Source: Terriglobia bacterium (lineage in GTDB: Bacteria > Acidobacteriota > Terriglobia > Bryobacterales > Bryobacteraceae). Taken from it: a DNA stretch of 46,988 bases. A model generated the notes under the pieces. The model saw only the letters and a program-made list of their open reading frames with translations, was not told the DNA's origin and did no database searches. The translations under genes and the position numbers were made by a program. This document shows positions 1 to 8,090 of this stretch, in pieces. Location of the stretch: assembly GCA_025363475.1 (NCBI GenBank), contig JANYDS010000070.1, positions 1 through 46,988 of the forward strand, in the 5' to 3' direction. Numbering within the stretch: the first letter of the stretch is position 1; each line of letters begins with the position of its first letter.

Positions 1-30
1 GTGGTAATTAAGGTTTGGAAGCGATCTTGA
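1..30 (+). CDS. possible 3' end of an upstream gene (partial)
   Basis: Frame 1 is open from the window edge to a TGA at 28-30, giving nine codons (VVIKVWKRS). The next small reading frame starts at ATG 31, directly after this stop, which is the spacing seen in operons. Nine codons are too few to name a family, and the frame may be chance. Confidence 0.2.
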   Translation: MVIKVWKRS

Positions 31-237
31 ATGGCATCAAGGAGTTGGTTTTGGCGATGGAGATTCCTGCTGGTGGTTCAAATCTGGCTGCTCTCAGCTA
101 CTCTGGATGCGGTGCTCGCAGGGCACAGAGAGACAGCTCTGCCGGGCGCGATTGTATCCGGCGTGCTGTGTTCAGCGTGCTTCGCGATGTATCGATTTGT
201 CCGGCGAGTGGACCGTGACTGGCGCCCAGACCGCTAG
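31..237 (+). CDS. small hypothetical membrane protein
   Basis: This 68-residue frame starts with ATG at 31, immediately after a stop codon in the same frame. It has a hydrophobic stretch near residues 9-24 and another near 38-53, and ends in a basic tail (RRVDRDWRPDR), so a short protein with two membrane segments is possible. No family was recognised and the ribosome binding site is poor. It may be a truncated remnant or a chance frame; reading frames in the following 250 bases look broken. Confidence 0.25.
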   Translation: MASRSWFWRWRFLLVVQIWLLSATLDAVLAGHRETALPGAIVSGVLCSACFAMYRFVRRVDRDWRPDR

Positions 238-489
238 TATCCGCGTCGCTCAGCCTGGCGCTATACGCTGTTCTATCCGAATCCCAGCAGATACAACCGG
301 CAAAATGTGCCAGGGTGGGCCATGCAGCATTTCGCGAAGCCCCGTCTGGAAGCCGCCCGACGGAAATCTTCCACCCGCCCGATAGTAATGCATTTTGCAG
401 TCGCAGCCTGCTGTTGGGCGCGGTGATACCGATTAATTATTGGCAGGCGCGGCGGCAGCGGCTGAAACAGTTGCGGAGCGAGGTGAGGA
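238..489. other. region without a clear gene, upstream of the antitoxin
   Basis: The partner toxin of the following XRE gene would be expected here, but I see no RelE/HigB-like (Gp49-like) sequence in any frame. One plus-strand frame running to a stop at 510-512 ends in a hydrophobic patch followed by a basic helix (YWQARRQRLKQLRSE). It overlaps the antitoxin start and may be a gene remnant. Confidence 0.3.
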
Positions 490-813
490 ATGCTGAAAAA
501 AAGAACTCTTGAAATGGAACCCGGTTCGGGCAATGTATTCGCGGACCTCGGTCTGGCTGACGCCGGCGAACATCTGATCAAGGCTGGCCTGGTGGTTAAG
601 ATCGACCGGGCGATTCGGCAGCGACATTTGACCCAGACGGCCGCGGCCCAACTTATGGGCATTGATCAGCCTAAGGTTTCAGCGATGCTGGCGGGTCAGT
701 TTCGGGGATATTCGGTGGAGCGGCTGATGCTCTTCCTGGTTGCGCTGGGACATGATGTCGAGATCGTCGTGAAGCCGGTGACGCGGGGTTCAGGCGAACT
801 TCGGGCCGCTTAG
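490..813 (+). CDS. XRE-family helix-turn-helix antitoxin, HigA2-like (orphan)
   Basis: The 107-residue protein matches the small XRE antitoxin type of COG5606: a short N-terminal arm containing GSGNVFADLGLADA, then a five-helix DNA-binding domain near residues 36-95 with the recognition region AAAQLMGIDQPKVSAMLAGQ and the closing motif FLVALGHDVEIVV. In this family the protein neutralises a Gp49/RelE-like mRNA-cleaving toxin and represses their shared promoter. A purine-rich ribosome binding site (AGGTGAGG) stands before ATG 490. No toxin gene is visible upstream, and downstream is a palindrome followed by an unrelated gene, so it is an orphan here. The family call is firm; activity as an antitoxin is inferred. 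Confidence 0.85.
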   Translation: MLKKRTLEMEPGSGNVFADLGLADAGEHLIKAGLVVKIDRAIRQRHLTQTAAAQLMGIDQPKVSAMLAGQFRGYSVERLMLFLVALGHDVEIVVKPVTRGSGELRAA

Positions 814-884
814 ATCAGTTTGTCCCCCTCCTCGTGTTCGAGCGTCGTTTCGTTTGAGAATATGTTGTGGGTGAGGCAAAAAGA

Positions 885-928
885 GGACAGGTCCCATTTC
901 GCAAGGACGGCGAAATGGCGACCAGTCC
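885..928. repeat. REP-like imperfect palindrome
   Basis: CCATTTCGC (894-902) pairs perfectly with GCGAAATGG (910-918) around a 7-nt loop. The outer arms GGACAGGTC (885-893) and GACCAGTCC (920-928) pair with one mismatch and a one-base bulge. The element is extragenic and has the size and form of REP sequences mobilised by RAYT transposases, of which a fossil lies at 45902-46122. It has no T-run, so a terminator role is unlikely. Confidence 0.6.
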
Positions 929-1066
929 CCGTTTTGCGGATGCCGAAGGTCTTCTGTGCTCCCACTTCTGGCGCAATGATGTCGAGCATGTCCGGCACAA
1001 AGTCACCATAACACCGAGTTCGTCCCGGGATTGGCGTATAATTTCGGACAGATCAGGAGACCAGAG

Positions 1067-2248
1067 ATGCCCGAAACCATGACGCGAAGAGATTCCCTGA
1101 GGGGCGCGCTTGCCGCCCTTGGCGCAGTTGCGCTGATTCCGGAATGGGCGCTTCCTGCCCTGGCCGACGCCGATACCGACGTTCCGTTCACCGATCTCCC
1201 CAAGCCTTTCAACCCCGGTCTCAATACCGCCGGGACCACACGCACTCTCGATATCCGCAAGATTGACGGCATGATTACACCGGCCGACCAGTTTTTCTTT
1301 ATTCAGCACAAGAACCAGCCGAAGATCGACCCTGCTGGTTACAAACTGAAGATCAGCGGTCTTGTCAAACAGCAGGCCGAGTTGTCCCTTGCTGACCTGA
1401 AAGCCATGCACCCGGTGGAACTGATCAATGGTTATGAGTGTTCCGGCAATAGTCCGCGCGGCGTGCAGGGTCTGTCATCTTGCGGACGTTTCACGGGAGT
1501 TCCGCTGAGCGCCGTCCTGAAGAAAATCGGCGTGGATGCGGCGGCTCGCGAAGTGGTTCTGTTTGGCACCGACAAGAGCAAGGAGGATGTGGTCTTCCGC
1601 GGCACGACTTACGCGGTAGATCAGCAGTTCGCCCGGAGCATCACCATCGAGAATGCGCTGCGGCCGGAGCCGATTCTCGCGTGGAACCTGAACGGCGAAC
1701 CGCTTGTATACCAGCAGGGCGGACCGCTGCGCCTGATCATGCCGGGCTGGTACGGGGTAGCGAATGTGAAGTGGCTCGCCGAGATTCACCTTCAGGAAGA
1801 GCGATTTCTCGGCAACTACCAGGCGCGCTGGTACCGGTCTCTGGCAGGCGTCGGCGGGAGTGGGCGCGACACCGATACTGACACGCAGTGGGTGGAAAAC
1901 GAGATTTCGAAGATGCACCTGAAATCAGTGATTGCGCGCGTACGCAAGACCGGTAAAGCTCATCAGGTATTCGGCTTTGTGCTCAACGACGGTACGCCCG
2001 TTAAGTCCGTGGAGGTGAAGGTTGATGACGGGCCGTGGCAGCCGGCGAAGCTTGACCCGAAGAACACGCGTTTTTCCTGGAAACTCTTCACCTATGACTG
2101 GAAGGGTGCAACGCCTGGTGAACACACGCTGGTTTCGCGGGTTACCGATGCCAGCGGCAAGGCTCAGCCGACGCTGGACGACCTGAAGATGAAGAAGACC
2201 TTTCTCCAGGACAACTCTCAGTTCCCGCGCAAAGTGATGATCGCCTGA
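1067..2248 (+). CDS. Tat-exported sulfite-oxidase-family molybdoenzyme
   Basis: This is a periplasmic oxidoreductase of the sulfite oxidase (SUOX) fold with molybdopterin cofactor. The chosen start, ATG 1067, has AGGAGA six bases upstream and gives a twin-arginine signal (TRRDSLRGALA, residues 6-16) followed by a hydrophobic stretch. The upstream TTG at 1031 would bury the signal. The Mo-ligand cysteine is Cys125 in YECSGN. The molybdopterin-binding domain covers roughly residues 60-260, with typical stretches QQGGPLRLIMPGWYG and NVKWLAEI, and the C-terminal third is the Ig-like dimerisation domain. The substrate (sulfite or another oxo-acceptor) cannot be read from the sequence. No cytochrome partner adjoins it, unlike the soxCD pair at 9607. 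Confidence 0.88.
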   Translation: MPETMTRRDSLRGALAALGAVALIPEWALPALADADTDVPFTDLPKPFNPGLNTAGTTRTLDIRKIDGMITPADQFFFIQHKNQPKIDPAGYKLKISGLVKQQAELSLADLKAMHPVELINGYECSGNSPRGVQGLSSCGRFTGVPLSAVLKKIGVDAAAREVVLFGTDKSKEDVVFRGTTYAVDQQFARSITIENALRPEPILAWNLNGEPLVYQQGGPLRLIMPGWYGVANVKWLAEIHLQEERFLGNYQARWYRSLAGVGGSGRDTDTDTQWVENEISKMHLKSVIARVRKTGKAHQVFGFVLNDGTPVKSVEVKVDDGPWQPAKLDPKNTRFSWKLFTYDWKGATPGEHTLVSRVTDASGKAQPTLDDLKMKKTFLQDNSQFPRKVMIA

Positions 2249-2266
2249 GCGGCACAAATCGGTAGT

Positions 2267-3121
2267 TCAAGCAGATGCGGGGCGATGGGCCTTCAGGAAA
2301 GAGCGGATCTGGCGAATGGCCAGGGGAATCCTTTCCTTCGGTTCCTTCCACGGGAAAATACTGACTTCGGCCTTTGGTGCCAGCATCGCCGCTTCCATGG
2401 CAACGGCGTAGGGGTGCGCGGGGATGTCGTCGGGCAGAATCAGAACCGGTGTCTGGCAATTGTGTACAAATTCGCGGGTGACGGTGAAGACGAAATCGGG
2501 ATTGGTGCGGTACATCCGGGTGAGGAATTTTTCGACCATCGCAGGGGTGATTTCGGGCCGGCGCTTGATCAGATCCGGACCCCAGCCTTTCATATTGGTT
2601 TCGTAAAAGAGGTCGCGGGCTTCCGGTCGTGAGCCCGAGGGCTGGGCGAGCACGGCGGCGACCACGCGATTGGGCGCGCGCTTCAGCAAGTTCCAGATGA
2701 AGGGGCCGCCGATGCAGAAACCCATCACCATGAACTTGTCGATACCGAGATGATCCATCAGGCCGAGGTGGTCATCGGTGTAGGCATCCCACGGCCGGTC
2801 GGATTCCAAGGGCCCGGAGGACTGGCCGGTGTTGGCGTTGCGGAGGTCGGCGGCGATGCAGCGGTATTCGCCTTTAAATTCAGGGAAGGGATCGAAGGGG
2901 CTGGAGAGGCCGGCGATGGTTGAGTTGAGGCCTCCTCCAGCGATCAGGAGTAAGGGGAAGCCGGAGCCAGCCTCTGTATAGATGATGCGAACGGTGCCTT
3001 TTTCATATACGGACATGGCTGATGCTCCCTGGGCGAAGACTCGCGGGGCGGCGGCGATTGCGACCGCTGCGGCACCGGTTGCGAGTGCGGTGCGTCTGGT
3101 TGGACCGATTTTTGAACCCAT
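2267..3121 (-). CDS. Tat-exported alpha/beta hydrolase with cysteine nucleophile
   Basis: The 284-residue protein starts with a Tat-like signal (TRRTALATGAA, residues 8-18) and an AQG cleavage region. The hydrolase core has an oxyanion region at LLLIAGGG and a nucleophile elbow GFCIGG with Cys136 where serine is usual, as in dienelactone hydrolases. An acidic residue in LPDDIPAHP (near residue 230) may complete the catalytic set; the catalytic His is not obvious. It lies 40 bases downstream of the PHP phosphoesterase on the same strand and is probably in its operon. Substrate is unknown. It converges on the molybdoenzyme gene with an 18-base gap. Confidence 0.8.
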   Translation of the reverse strand: MGSKIGPTRRTALATGAAAVAIAAAPRVFAQGASAMSVYEKGTVRIIYTEAGSGFPLLLIAGGGLNSTIAGLSSPFDPFPEFKGEYRCIAADLRNANTGQSSGPLESDRPWDAYTDDHLGLMDHLGIDKFMVMGFCIGGPFIWNLLKRAPNRVVAAVLAQPSGSRPEARDLFYETNMKGWGPDLIKRRPEITPAMVEKFLTRMYRTNPDFVFTVTREFVHNCQTPVLILPDDIPAHPYAVAMEAAMLAPKAEVSIFPWKEPKERIPLAIRQIRSFLKAHRPASA

Positions 3122-3161
3122 AGCCGGAGGTCTCCCTCGTCATTGTAATCGTCATCAGGGA

Positions 3162-4592
3162 TCAAAAGTTGATATAAATCGGATTCCCCAACAGCACTGT
3201 CTGACCTTCGGGCGTGCGGACCGTGAACCGGAGCCAGTGTCTGCCGCCATCACTGGGCCAGTCGAAGGAAAGAACGGTGTCGGCTGACGATATCGATTTC
3301 GTAGTGCCCGGCTGGCCGTCCTGAATCATTTCCACCAGATCCCCGGCAAGATACACCGTGTGAATCGACAGCCGCACTGTCTCCCCGGACCTCGATTGCA
3401 GAGCATCGCCCATCTGAGCCGTTTGATTGAGGGTGGATGCTGTGCATTCGAGCAACCTGTCATTGGAACCTTGTAAATCCACAAACACGTGGCCCGCCCG
3501 GAGACCGCTTAATATCGCCTGCTGCGAAAGCTCTTGCGCCTGGATCACGGTCTCCGGAAAGCCGATGCTGCCGGTGGCGTTCAATGGCTTGCCCGCATCG
3601 TGATTGTCCGAGCCGCCAATGCCCGTGACGCGAAAACCGCGCCGGATCAGCGCGTCCCAAAACGCGATTCCGCTTTCATCTGCGCCGTTCACGACCTCAA
3701 CCGCATTGATGCTCCGGTAGTCGGTTGCGGCCGTCCATCCGCAGCCCATACAGGACTCGTCTGACGGAGACATGGGGTGATTGATGGAAATCACCCCATG
3801 CAGCGCGTTCACCTGCGTTTGCAGGGCGTTGATATTCGGAACCGTTTTGCTGCCCAGCCGGAAGTCGATGAAGTCCACGGGGCCGAACACGTTGGCGTGG
3901 CCGTGAAACGTGGTAATTTCCCGGCCTGGGATCAGCAGGAGACGATCGAAGTAGCTTTGCAGTTCGCGCATGGCGTGGAAGGTTGAAGTCGTATTGTGAT
4001 CGGTGATGGCGATGAAATCGAGACGCCTTTCCACAGCTGCTTCGAGAGTTTTGAAGACCGGACACGGGACGCGCGCGCCGGTCTGGCTCAGGCAAGTTCC
4101 GTCGCTGTGGCCGGTGTGCATGTGGAGATCGCCCCGGTACCAGGCGGGGCCGGTGCGCACTGTAATGGCAGGCGGGTCGCCCGGACGCGCGAAGAAGATT
4201 TTCGCAGTGAACCGGCTTGCCACACGGGCGCGAATGTTGGGGACGCCCAGCAGGAGGAACCAGCGGCCGGGCCGGATGGGGCCGGGCAGGAAAGACGGCG
4301 TGGCATCCGTGACGGCGAGGGTGAACTGACTCTTGTTCCCGCCGCTCCAGCCACGAAATCTTTCGCCGTCGAAGATTCCGAGGTCGATTGTGGTGCGTTG
4401 TTCCTTATCGGTGCAGGAGAATTCGACGCTGAGCCGGGTCACGCCGGGCGGCACGTTGAAAGGGATTTCCTTGTATGTCTGGTGGTCTTTGCCGGTGACA
4501 GTACCGCTGAGTACCAGGTCAGGAGCTGATGCAACGGATTGTGCGCTTATGGCAGGGACGAACGCGATGAACAGGATGAGGAATCGGCGCAT
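3162..4592 (-). CDS. secreted PHP-domain metallohydrolase, CehA/McbA type
   Basis: CehA/McbA proteins are metal-dependent phosphoesterases/esterases with a PHP fold. The start at 4592 (MRRFLILFIAF) gives a clear Sec signal; a longer frame to 4649 would put 19 residues ahead of it. Residues 20-150 form a beta-rich domain like a pre-peptidase fold. The PHP metal motifs follow in order: DLHMHTGHSDG (155-165), ITDHN (196-200), GREITTFHGHAN (223-234), INHP (270-273) and GGSDNHDAG near 330. A beta-rich tail of about 100 residues ends the protein. Short Cys-containing loops occur in the domain (CLSQTGARVPC, CMGCG). It is divergent from the membrane pair at 4643. Fold call firm; substrate unknown. 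Confidence 0.88.
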   Translation of the reverse strand: MRRFLILFIAFVPAISAQSVASAPDLVLSGTVTGKDHQTYKEIPFNVPPGVTRLSVEFSCTDKEQRTTIDLGIFDGERFRGWSGGNKSQFTLAVTDATPSFLPGPIRPGRWFLLLGVPNIRARVASRFTAKIFFARPGDPPAITVRTGPAWYRGDLHMHTGHSDGTCLSQTGARVPCPVFKTLEAAVERRLDFIAITDHNTTSTFHAMRELQSYFDRLLLIPGREITTFHGHANVFGPVDFIDFRLGSKTVPNINALQTQVNALHGVISINHPMSPSDESCMGCGWTAATDYRSINAVEVVNGADESGIAFWDALIRRGFRVTGIGGSDNHDAGKPLNATGSIGFPETVIQAQELSQQAILSGLRAGHVFVDLQGSNDRLLECTASTLNQTAQMGDALQSRSGETVRLSIHTVYLAGDLVEMIQDGQPGTTKSISSADTVLSFDWPSDGGRHWLRFTVRTPEGQTVLLGNPIYINF

Positions 4593-4642
4593 GGTTTGGG
4601 ACTGAATAGCGTATCTTATATTCTGAGTCCCGAACGGACCTG
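4593..4642. promoter_or_regulatory. divergent intergenic region between PHP hydrolase and membrane pair
   Basis: Only 50 bases separate the two start codons. An AT-rich patch (TATCTTATATT) around 4613-4623 could give -10 elements, but no good -35 was found, so the promoters may reach into the coding sequences. Confidence 0.3.
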
Positions 4643-5590
4643 ATGACAACGATACTCACGCGGCTGGAGCAATGGAAGGAGAGCGGCATTATTTCGCCGG
4701 AGCAGCACACACTCCTCGAGGGCCTCTCGCGCGGGGAACCGCTTTCTATCTTCCTGGAACTGAACATTCTGCTTTACGCGGGAATTCTGGCGTTCGTTGG
4801 CGGGCTCGGCTGGACCATCACCACCTGGTCGCAGCAACTGGGTGACGGGCTTGTTCTGACCACACTCGCGGCAATCTTTACCGCCTGTTTTTGGTACTGC
4901 TTTTCGCGCGGGTCCGCGTGGTCCGCTGCGGAAACTCCTTCTCAGGGCCTGGTATTCGACTACGTGCTTTACCTGGGCAGCCTTACGTGGTCTGTGGAAC
5001 TTTCATACATAGAGACCCGTTTTCATTTGCTCTCCGGACAATGGGACATCTATTTGCTGGCGACGGCCTGCCTCTTTTTCTTCCTGGCTTATCGTTTCGA
5101 CAACCGTCTGGTGCTGTCGCTCGCATTGTCTTCGCTAGCCGGATGGTTTGGATTCACCGTCTCGCACTGGCCTTCAAATCAGGGCCTGGCGTACCGCCAG
5201 TATGCAATTCTCTACAGCCTGCTGGTTGGCCTGGCCGGCACTCTGCTGCAACGGCGCAGTATTAAACCGCATTTCTTCGGCACCTATTTGAACATCGCGG
5301 CCAACGTTCTTTTTTGGGCCCTGCTTTCGGGGGTCTCCAATCGGCAAGGCTACGCGGTATGGCTTCTGGCTCTGCTGGTTGCGTGCGGCGGATCTCTTGC
5401 CTGGGGCCTGCCGCGCCGACAGTTTTCTTTTGTTGCCTACGCTGCCGTTTACGGCTATGCGGGTATGAGCTCGAAAGTGATCGATGGTATTCAGGGCGGG
5501 ACCGCGCTACTGAGCTATTTCGTGGTGACGGGCGTGGCGATGGTGGCCATACTGGTCCAGATCGCGCGCCGCTTCGGGAGAGAAGCGTGA
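4643..5590 (+). CDS. DUF2157-type polytopic membrane protein
   Basis: The 315-residue protein has a short cytoplasmic N-terminus (about 40 residues, LTRLEQWKESGIISPEQH) typical of DUF2157 proteins, in which a helical lead is followed by membrane helices. About eight hydrophobic segments follow, beginning at LNILLYAGILAFVGGLGW (near residues 40-57). The family occurs as two-gene units with a second membrane protein, and the downstream gene overlaps the stop by four bases (GTGA). The molecular role of the family is unknown. Confidence 0.8.
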   Translation: MTTILTRLEQWKESGIISPEQHTLLEGLSRGEPLSIFLELNILLYAGILAFVGGLGWTITTWSQQLGDGLVLTTLAAIFTACFWYCFSRGSAWSAAETPSQGLVFDYVLYLGSLTWSVELSYIETRFHLLSGQWDIYLLATACLFFFLAYRFDNRLVLSLALSSLAGWFGFTVSHWPSNQGLAYRQYAILYSLLVGLAGTLLQRRSIKPHFFGTYLNIAANVLFWALLSGVSNRQGYAVWLLALLVACGGSLAWGLPRRQFSFVAYAAVYGYAGMSSKVIDGIQGGTALLSYFVVTGVAMVAILVQIARRFGREA

Positions 5591-6789
5591 GGGCCTGCGA
5601 CGCATTCAGCGAAGAAGCGCTGCGCGCCCGCAAGTTGCTCAGGGACTGGGCCAGCGAGGGCTTCCTCACTGAAGCGCAGTACGTGCGCATGGAACAGGAA
5701 GCAGTGTGTGAGCTGCGCTGCACCAACATTTTCCTGCGCCTGGTTTTGTTCCTTTTTACCGTGATGATTGTGGGTGCCGCCGCGGGACTCTTCTCCACGG
5801 TCTTTTTGTCGCATCCCGCGCAGGAAACCACAGGTATTTTCCTGCTGGTGTTTGCTGCCCTTGCATATGCCGGTGTTGAATTCGCCGTGTACCGGGGCCG
5901 GTTTTATCGCTATGGGATCGAGGAAGCGCTTGCCGCTTGTTCGGTTGGATTTCTCTGCGCGGGAATATCGGCCGCACTGTTCCCCGCCAGCCGTTCGCCG
6001 AAGCCGCATGAAATGGAATTTCTGGTCCCCGCCGCCGGGGCTATTGCCTCGCTCTGGATATGGCTGCGCTTCGGGCTGCCGTATGCATTTCTCGCCAGCA
6101 TGATCTTCGTGGTCTGGCTGCCGGGCTACTGGACTTCGTCAATATGGGCGCAGCATCTAATGCTGGCGACGGTCTATGCGGCCGGGCTGATCATACTGGC
6201 GGTGTTACGCTCCCGTGATCGGTTTGCGTATCTCAACCAGCAGTATTCGATGGCCGAAGTGCTGCTCTGGCTCGGTGTCTACCTGGCGATCAACCTTCAA
6301 CTTTCGGCAGTGACGGCTGCGGAGGGGCTGGTTGGCTTTCGGTCCACGTCTGAATTTCCCAGACTGTTTTATTGGGCCACATGGGTGGTGATCTGGGGTT
6401 TGCCACCTGCTGTTCTCGCGCGCGGCCTGCGACGGAAAGACAGGCTTGTCATGGCAGCGGGTGCGAGCCTGGCCGTGCTGACATTTGTCACCAATAAGCC
6501 GTATCCTGGCTGGGTGCGGCATAGCTGGGATCCGATGCTGCTGGGCGCAGTATTGATCGGTGTCGCGCTCTTCATCCGTCGCTGGCTGGCGGCCGGCCCG
6601 GGCGGAATTCGCTATGGCATTACGGCCCAGCGCCTTTCGGCGAGAGACAAGCGCTGGATGAGTGCCGGGATGGGTGCATTCGGTCTTGTTTTGCCGCACT
6701 CAGTGGGGGTGAACCCGGAAGCGGGCGGCGCTGCCGTGCGGTTCGGTGGGGGAGATTCTGGTGGTGGCGGCGCCAGCTCTGATTTCTGA
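5587..6789 (+). CDS. polytopic membrane protein, partner of the DUF2157 protein (DUF4401-like)
   Basis: A GTG start at 5587 overlaps the upstream TGA, so the two genes are probably translationally coupled. The 400-residue product has a cytoplasmic N-terminus with a repeat-like element of the upstream protein (LLRDWASEGFLTEAQYVRME), then about ten membrane segments, and a Gly-rich tail (GGGDSGGGGASSDF). The gene order matches DUF2157-DUF4401 pairs, but I assign DUF4401 only tentatively. The frame is open far upstream of the GTG, but that part is antisense-like in composition and overlaps the first gene, so the short start is preferred. Confidence 0.75.
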   Translation: MRACDAFSEEALRARKLLRDWASEGFLTEAQYVRMEQEAVCELRCTNIFLRLVLFLFTVMIVGAAAGLFSTVFLSHPAQETTGIFLLVFAALAYAGVEFAVYRGRFYRYGIEEALAACSVGFLCAGISAALFPASRSPKPHEMEFLVPAAGAIASLWIWLRFGLPYAFLASMIFVVWLPGYWTSSIWAQHLMLATVYAAGLIILAVLRSRDRFAYLNQQYSMAEVLLWLGVYLAINLQLSAVTAAEGLVGFRSTSEFPRLFYWATWVVIWGLPPAVLARGLRRKDRLVMAAGASLAVLTFVTNKPYPGWVRHSWDPMLLGAVLIGVALFIRRWLAAGPGGIRYGITAQRLSARDKRWMSAGMGAFGLVLPHSVGVNPEAGGAAVRFGGGDSGGGGASSDF

Positions 6790-6827
6790 GGCGGGGTCGC
6801 CTGTCGCGGTAGTATACTTTGCACGTG

Positions 6828-7388
6828 ATGCGCACTGTGAGAATCGCGATTGCGGGGCTGGGGTTGTGCGTGGCGGCTGCTCCGCAGACCGTGGTGGCAC
6901 CCAAGACTGTGGCACCCAAGACTGTGGCACCCGGGACTGTGGCACCTAAGACGGCGCCAGCAACGCATGTGACGAAGGACCAGATTCAGGACTTTATTGC
7001 GAAGCTGCCCAAAGGGCGGATTTTGGACAGTCCGATCCGGGCGGTGGACGTGGGCGGGTATCGTGTGGGTGTGTTCGCGGTGGTGCGGCCGAAGGATTCG
7101 CCGCAGGATGCGATTTATCACGATACGAATATGACGGAGATTCTCTATATTCTGGAGGGGTCGGCGAATTTGATTACTGGTGGGACGATTCCGGATGCTC
7201 GTCCACCGGCTCGGGTTGGGGGGAATTATACGGGTTCCAGGATTGAAGGGGGCGCGAGCAGGCATGTGGTTCCGGGGGATGTGATTATTACGCCGGGGCG
7301 GACGCCGCATTTGTGGGCGAATATTGAGAGTGATATGTCGTATTTGGTTTTTCGGCCGGATCCGGATGGTACGCTGCCGCTGAAGTAG
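6828..7388 (+). CDS. secreted cupin-domain protein with tandem VAPKT repeats
   Basis: The ATG at 6828 opens a Sec signal (MRTVRIAIAGLGLCVAAAP). Residues 23-43 are four near-perfect VAPKT/VAPGT pentapeptides, forming an extended linker. The rest is a single cupin barrel: YHDTNMTEILYILEGSANLITGG (metal-binding motif 1 region, with H and E present) and GDVIITPGRTPHLWAN (motif 2, His present). It resembles the cupin at 12559-12996, including the (I/V)EGG(A/T)SR signature before motif 2. Such secreted small cupins are common in acidobacteria and their substrate is unknown. A shorter N-terminus from the GTG at 6825 differs by one residue only. Confidence 0.8.
   Translation: MRTVRIAIAGLGLCVAAAPQTVVAPKTVAPKTVAPGTVAPKTAPATHVTKDQIQDFIAKLPKGRILDSPIRAVDVGGYRVGVFAVVRPKDSPQDAIYHDTNMTEILYILEGSANLITGGTIPDARPPARVGGNYTGSRIEGGASRHVVPGDVIITPGRTPHLWANIESDMSYLVFRPDPDGTLPLK
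6894..6953 (+). repeat. four tandem 15-bp repeats inside the cupin gene
   Basis: The unit GTGGCACCCAAGACT occurs four times head to tail: two identical copies, then one with CGGG in place of CAAG and one with two silent or terminal changes. It encodes the VAPKT linker and keeps the reading frame, so copy number can change without breaking the protein. Confidence 0.9.
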
Positions 7389-7453
7389 GGGGTCTGAAAA
7401 GGCTTGACCGCCCTGGGCTTGGCGTCAAGGGCTGGCCGTTGAACGAGTGTCCT

Positions 7454-7615
7454 TCACCGGTGTTTCCCGGAGTGCGGTTGTCGGGATCCGATTGCCTCGG
7501 CAATAATTGCGGTCACGAAGCTATTGATACTCACACCCTCATTTTCCGCCTGCGTCGTCAGCTTTGAGTAGAGTGTGCGCGGCAACCATTGCCGCCACTG
7601 AGCCGCTTCAATACC
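7454..7615 (-). pseudogene. 3' fragment of an RHH-type (HicB/antitoxin-like) gene
   Basis: The minus-strand frame ending at TGA 7454-7456 reads LPRTLYSKLTTQAENEG followed by VSINSFVTAIIAEAIGSRQ. This is the C-terminal ribbon-helix-helix typical of HicB-like and Arc-like antitoxins. There is no start: the upstream sequence changes at about 7615 into TIGR03435 sequence in a different frame, so the 5' part has been lost by recombination. Confidence 0.55.
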
Positions 7616-7923
7616 GGGTTTGGGTACGCCTGACCTGATCCGGAGATGCGGATTTGTCGCCCTTGGCGAGTACCTCGAACCTGTCCCGGTCGATCCAGCA
7701 CGGTCCGCCAGTCAGCTGGAATGGCTTCATACCGTATGCTTCTTCGATCAAGGTCCGAAGCGTCACGTTCCCGGCCCTCGAATTGCCGCCAGGTGTAATC
7801 ATTGGGCGGAGCAATCGCGAATCGGGATTACCGTGCTTGACGGAGGCGACCTCGGAAAACCGGATGCTGAGCAAATGCATAAAGCGAGAACGCTGCTGCG
7901 AGGCACCCACCGCGTAACCACAT
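7608..7923 (-). pseudogene. truncated, frameshifted TIGR03435-family gene
   Basis: A start at 7923 with GGGAGA six bases upstream encodes a signal peptide (MWLRGGCLAAAFSLYAFAQ). An extra base near 7853-7857 (TTCCGAGG instead of TTCGAGG) shifts the frame, after which the family hallmark EVASVKHGNPDSR, the NVTLRTLIEEAYGMKPFQL segment and WIDRDRFEVLAKGD continue. The gene stops after SPDQVRR, just where the conserved RxMLQxLLxDRF block should begin, and joins RHH-like sequence. Compare the complete family member at 37628-38350. Confidence 0.75.
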
Positions 7924-8006
7924 GTTGGTTCTCCCTTTGTCGCGCTGTTCAGTATCCTGTTTCAAACCAGTTTAATATCTAAACTGCCTCTGATGGCTAC
8001 TACGAG

Positions 8007-8025
8007 ACGCGACTGCAAGTCGCGT
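8007..8025. repeat. small perfect inverted repeat
   Basis: ACGCGACT (8007-8014) and AGTCGCGT (8018-8025) flank a 3-nt loop. No T-run follows, so it is more like a REP-type palindrome than a terminator. Confidence 0.5.
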
Positions 8026-8090
8026 GTCCTGGTTTGCCAACCATTCCGCAGCAATTCGGATTTAGAAACTAACCGGCGTTCTGCCACCGG

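Larger units (their letters stand above)
7389..8090. other. gene graveyard between the cupin and a secreted hydrolase
   Basis: No intact gene was found in these 700 bases. They hold the 3' end of a ribbon-helix-helix-like gene (7454-7615), a frameshifted and truncated TIGR03435 gene (7608-7923), both on the minus strand and fused by a deletion, and a perfect 8-bp inverted repeat (8007-8025). Confidence 0.7.

Noticed and set aside
73-85. TTCAAATC-like T-loop of a tRNA
   Set aside because: No matching acceptor or anticodon stem could be drawn around it.
5314-5586. N-terminal extension of the second membrane protein
   Set aside because: It overlaps the DUF2157 gene in another frame and lacks membrane-protein composition; the GTG at 5587 gives a normal coupled start.
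6612-7310. Minus-strand frame opposite the cupin gene
   Set aside because: It is Pro/Arg/His-rich low-complexity sequence caused by the opposite strand.
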